Shown piece after piece: positions 62,055-64,000 of a DNA stretch of 64,000 nt (position 1 is the first letter of the stretch; each line of letters opens with the position of its first letter). The translations under genes were made by a program, and so were the position numbers. The notes beneath the pieces were generated by a model, which was given only the letters and a program-made list of their open reading frames with translations, made no database searches and was not told the DNA's origin. The stretch comes from Ascidiimonas meishanensis (lineage in GTDB: Bacteria; Bacteroidota; Bacteroidia; Flavobacteriales; Flavobacteriaceae), in assembly GCF_037782385.1 (NCBI RefSeq), contig NZ_JBBEXD010000007.1, forward strand, positions 62,001 through 126,000. Reading direction: 5' to 3'.

Positions 62055-62879
62055 TTACAATGCATTAATGGTGCTTCTGATGGCAGTTAAGTTTGTCAAT
62101 AACCGCTTCAGCTGATCCAAATGGAGCATATTTGCACCATCACTTTTTGCATTAGCGGGATCAAAATGAGTCTCAATAAATAATCCGTCAACCCCAGAAG
62201 CAATTCCAGCCCTAGCTATAGTTTCAATCATATCTGGTCTTCCACCTGTGACCCCAGAGGATTGATTAGGCTGTTGCAGAGAGTGTGTTACATCCAAAAC
62301 TACTGGAGCAAACTTTTTCATGGTAGGAACTCCCCTAAAATCTACAATCAAATCTTGGTATCCAAACATGGTGCCTCTATCTGTTACCATTACTTTTTCA
62401 TTATGGCAATCTAAAACTTTTTGAACTGCATGCTTCATGCTTTCAGGACTCATAAACTGCCCTTTTTTCAAATTCACCGTTTTTCCCGTTTTGGCAGCCG
62501 CCGTTACCAAATCAGTTTGCCGTACCAAAAAAGCGGGTATTTGAAGTACATCCACATATTCTGCAGCCATAACTGCATCTGCTTCCGTATGGATATCGGT
62601 AACCGTAGGTATTTGAAACGTTTCAGAAACTTTACGTAATATTTTTAAGGCTTTTTCGTCGCCAATCCCAGTAAAAGAATCAATTCTACTTCTATTTGCT
62701 TTCTTAAAACTTCCTTTAAAAACATATGGGATTTTTAATGCATCGGTAACAGTAACAATATGTTCTGCAATTTGTAATGCCATCTTTTCACCTTCAATAG
62801 CACAAGGACCAGACAACAAGAAAAAGTTAGTACTATCAGCATTTTTTAACTGCGGAATTTTATCGAGATTCATACCCAT
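62055..62879 (-). CDS. kdsA: 3-deoxy-8-phosphooctulonate synthase
   Basis: A 274-residue TIM-barrel enzyme that condenses phosphoenolpyruvate with arabinose-5-phosphate to Kdo-8-phosphate, for lipopolysaccharide core. Motifs: LLSGPCAIEGEKMALQIAEH, YVFKGSFKKANRSRIDSFTG, LRKVSETFQIPTVTDIHTEA, QIPAFLVRQTDLVTAAAKTG, TVNLKKGQFMSPESM, VMVTDRGTMFGYQDLIVDFR and DVTHSLQQPNQSSGVTGGRP. The start is ATG at 62879 (or the ATG at 62873, two codons on). DRGTMFGYQDL, without Asn-to-Cys metal ligand change visible here, suggests the metal-independent class; this needs a check. Confidence 0.94.
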   Translation of the reverse strand: MGMNLDKIPQLKNADSTNFFLLSGPCAIEGEKMALQIAEHIVTVTDALKIPYVFKGSFKKANRSRIDSFTGIGDEKALKILRKVSETFQIPTVTDIHTEADAVMAAEYVDVLQIPAFLVRQTDLVTAAAKTGKTVNLKKGQFMSPESMKHAVQKVLDCHNEKVMVTDRGTMFGYQDLIVDFRGVPTMKKFAPVVLDVTHSLQQPNQSSGVTGGRPDMIETIARAGIASGVDGLFIETHFDPANAKSDGANMLHLDQLKRLLTNLTAIRSTINAL

Positions 62880-62890
62880 CTAATTTTGTG

Positions 62891-62898
62891 CAAAGTTA
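62891..62898 (-). promoter_or_regulatory. -7 promoter element of kdsA
   Basis: TAACTTTG followed by CAC on the minus strand matches TAnnTTTG, 11 bases before the kdsA ATG, giving a very short leader. Confidence 0.6.
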
Positions 62899-63081
62899 CA
62901 CTTTCTATTCATTTTAATACAATACAAATCAGAACACAAGACAGGTAATTAAGTGCATTTGGAAGCGGTAGTCTACATTCATACTTTAAGAGAAAATCTA
63001 GATATTTTATTAGATTCTATTTATTTGGTTTACAGGTGATTAAAAAACAAAGAAAGAACGGATAAGTTGACTAAAAAGCTG

Positions 63082-63089
63082 TACCTTTG
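63082..63089 (+). promoter_or_regulatory. -7 promoter element of typA
   Basis: TACCTTTG followed by C fits TAnnTTTGC, 23 bases before the typA ATG. Confidence 0.65.
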
Positions 63090-63112
63090 CACGCTTAATT
63101 GATTACCATACT

Positions 63113-64000
63113 ATGACAAGTTTAAGAAATATAGCGATAATTGCCCACGTAGACCACGGTAAAACAACCTTGGTAGATAAAATACTTCACCATTGTCAGT
63201 TATTTAGAGACAATCAGGAAACTGGAGAACTAATTTTGGATAATAACGATCTTGAAAGAGAACGAGGTATTACTATTTTATCTAAAAACGTTTCAGTTAA
63301 ATATAAAGACACGAAAATCAACATTATTGATACTCCTGGTCACGCAGATTTTGGCGGAGAAGTGGAGCGGGTTCTCAATATGGCTGATGGTGTTTTGCTA
63401 TTGGTAGATGCTTTTGAAGGGCCTATGCCTCAAACACGTTTCGTTTTGGGAAAAGCGCTTTCTATGAAACTCAAGCCAATTGTAGTAATCAATAAAGTAG
63501 ATAAAGAAAATTGTACTCCAGAGGAAGTGCATGAGGCAGTTTTTGACCTTATGTTTGAATTAGGAGCCGAAGAATGGCAATTGGATTTTCCAGTAATATA
63601 TGGTAGTGCCAAAAATAATTGGATGGCAGAAGACTGGAAGGGACCTCAAGAGTCAATAGAGCCTTTATTAGATGTAGTAGTAAAATCCATTCCAGAGCCT
63701 AAGACAGAAGAAGGATCTTTACAAATGCTTATAACTTCTCTTGATTATTCTTCTTTCACGGGAAGAATTGCTATTGGAAGATTGCAAAGAGGTACGCTTA
63801 AAGCGGGTATGCAGGTTTCTTTGGTGAACAGAAATGGATCTGTAACCAAATCCCGAGTTAAAGAACTCAATATTTTTGATGGTCTAGGACGTAAAAAAGT
63901 AGAAGAGGTACATGCAGGTGATATCTGTGCTATTGCAGGTTTGGAAGGTTTTGAAATTGGAGATACGGTTGCAGATGCAGAGAACCCAGAAGCATTGCCT
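63113..64000 (+). CDS. typA: Ribosome-binding GTPase TypA/BipA, N-terminal part
   Basis: The first 296 codons of TypA, cut by the window edge. G1 motif AHVDHGKTTLVDKIL (residues 11-25), G2 region RERGITILSKNVSVKYKD, G3 DTPGHADFGGEV, G4 INKVDKENC, G5 GSAKNNW. Then domain II (LITSLDYSSFTGRIAIGRLQ; VSLVNRNGSV). TypA is a translational GTPase that binds the ribosome at stress and low temperature. It has its own -7 element. The end lies outside the window. Confidence 0.96.
   Translation, partial: MTSLRNIAIIAHVDHGKTTLVDKILHHCQLFRDNQETGELILDNNDLERERGITILSKNVSVKYKDTKINIIDTPGHADFGGEVERVLNMADGVLLLVDAFEGPMPQTRFVLGKALSMKLKPIVVINKVDKENCTPEEVHEAVFDLMFELGAEEWQLDFPVIYGSAKNNWMAEDWKGPQESIEPLLDVVVKSIPEPKTEEGSLQMLITSLDYSSFTGRIAIGRLQRGTLKAGMQVSLVNRNGSVTKSRVKELNIFDGLGRKKVEEVHAGDICAIAGLEGFEIGDTVADAENPEALP

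Overview
The window is chromosomal DNA of a Bacteroidota species, almost certainly a marine or soil member of Flavobacteriaceae. The evidence is the AT-rich sequence, upstream elements of the form TAnnTTTG (the Bacteroidota -7 box) before many genes, near absence of Shine-Dalgarno sites, PorT of the type IX secretion machinery beside a menaquinone methyltransferase, a short primary sigma factor, a TonB-dependent receptor with an N-terminal carboxypeptidase-like domain, and a tmRNA whose tag reads GEDNYALAA.

Region 1-17.9 kb is mostly conserved core: menG/ubiE (5' cut off), porT, an rRNA-type methyltransferase, a lipoprotein-signal BamA/TamA-like barrel, fbaA, accD, rpsO, pnp, rpoD, rpe and a YpdA-like reductase. 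It is interrupted by a frameshifted IS1182-type element and a secreted M57-type metalloprotease gene flanked by near-identical terminator repeats.

Region 17.9-39.5 kb is accessory. It holds a 1466-residue protein of unknown function built from two diverged copies of one long unit, each ending in a hydrophobic hairpin. A run of small minus-strand genes follows (hydrolases, small membrane proteins, lipoproteins, VOC, OsmC, a COX1-helix-like protein). Next comes a two-gene operon encoding 1046- and 572-residue proteins of unknown function, then a DASS transporter with a small companion gene.

Region 39.8-53.5 kb has a LytS/LytTR two-component pair, an unknown 432-residue gene, and a tightly spaced catabolic operon: TonB receptor, MDR dehydrogenase, hydantoinase A and B, cupin, NCS1 permease and proline dehydrogenase. 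This reads as uptake and ring opening of a cyclic amide (hydantoin or oxoproline type), feeding amino-acid oxidation.

Region 53.5-64 kb holds two tandem PPK2 kinases, a decayed second proline dehydrogenase, tmRNA, a saccharopine/alanine dehydrogenase-family enzyme, a PepSY-like exported protein, and an operon of membrane protein, winged-helix regulator and CreD carrying two matching palindromes. It ends with a candidate structured RNA of about 300 nt, kdsA, and the start of typA.

Most promising for new biology: the duplicated 1466-residue protein, the 1046/572-residue operon, the hydantoinase-ProDH cluster, the structured RNA near 61.6 kb, and the palindromic operator pair around the CreD operon. 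All functional statements come from reading the sequence and from family knowledge; no database search was run.
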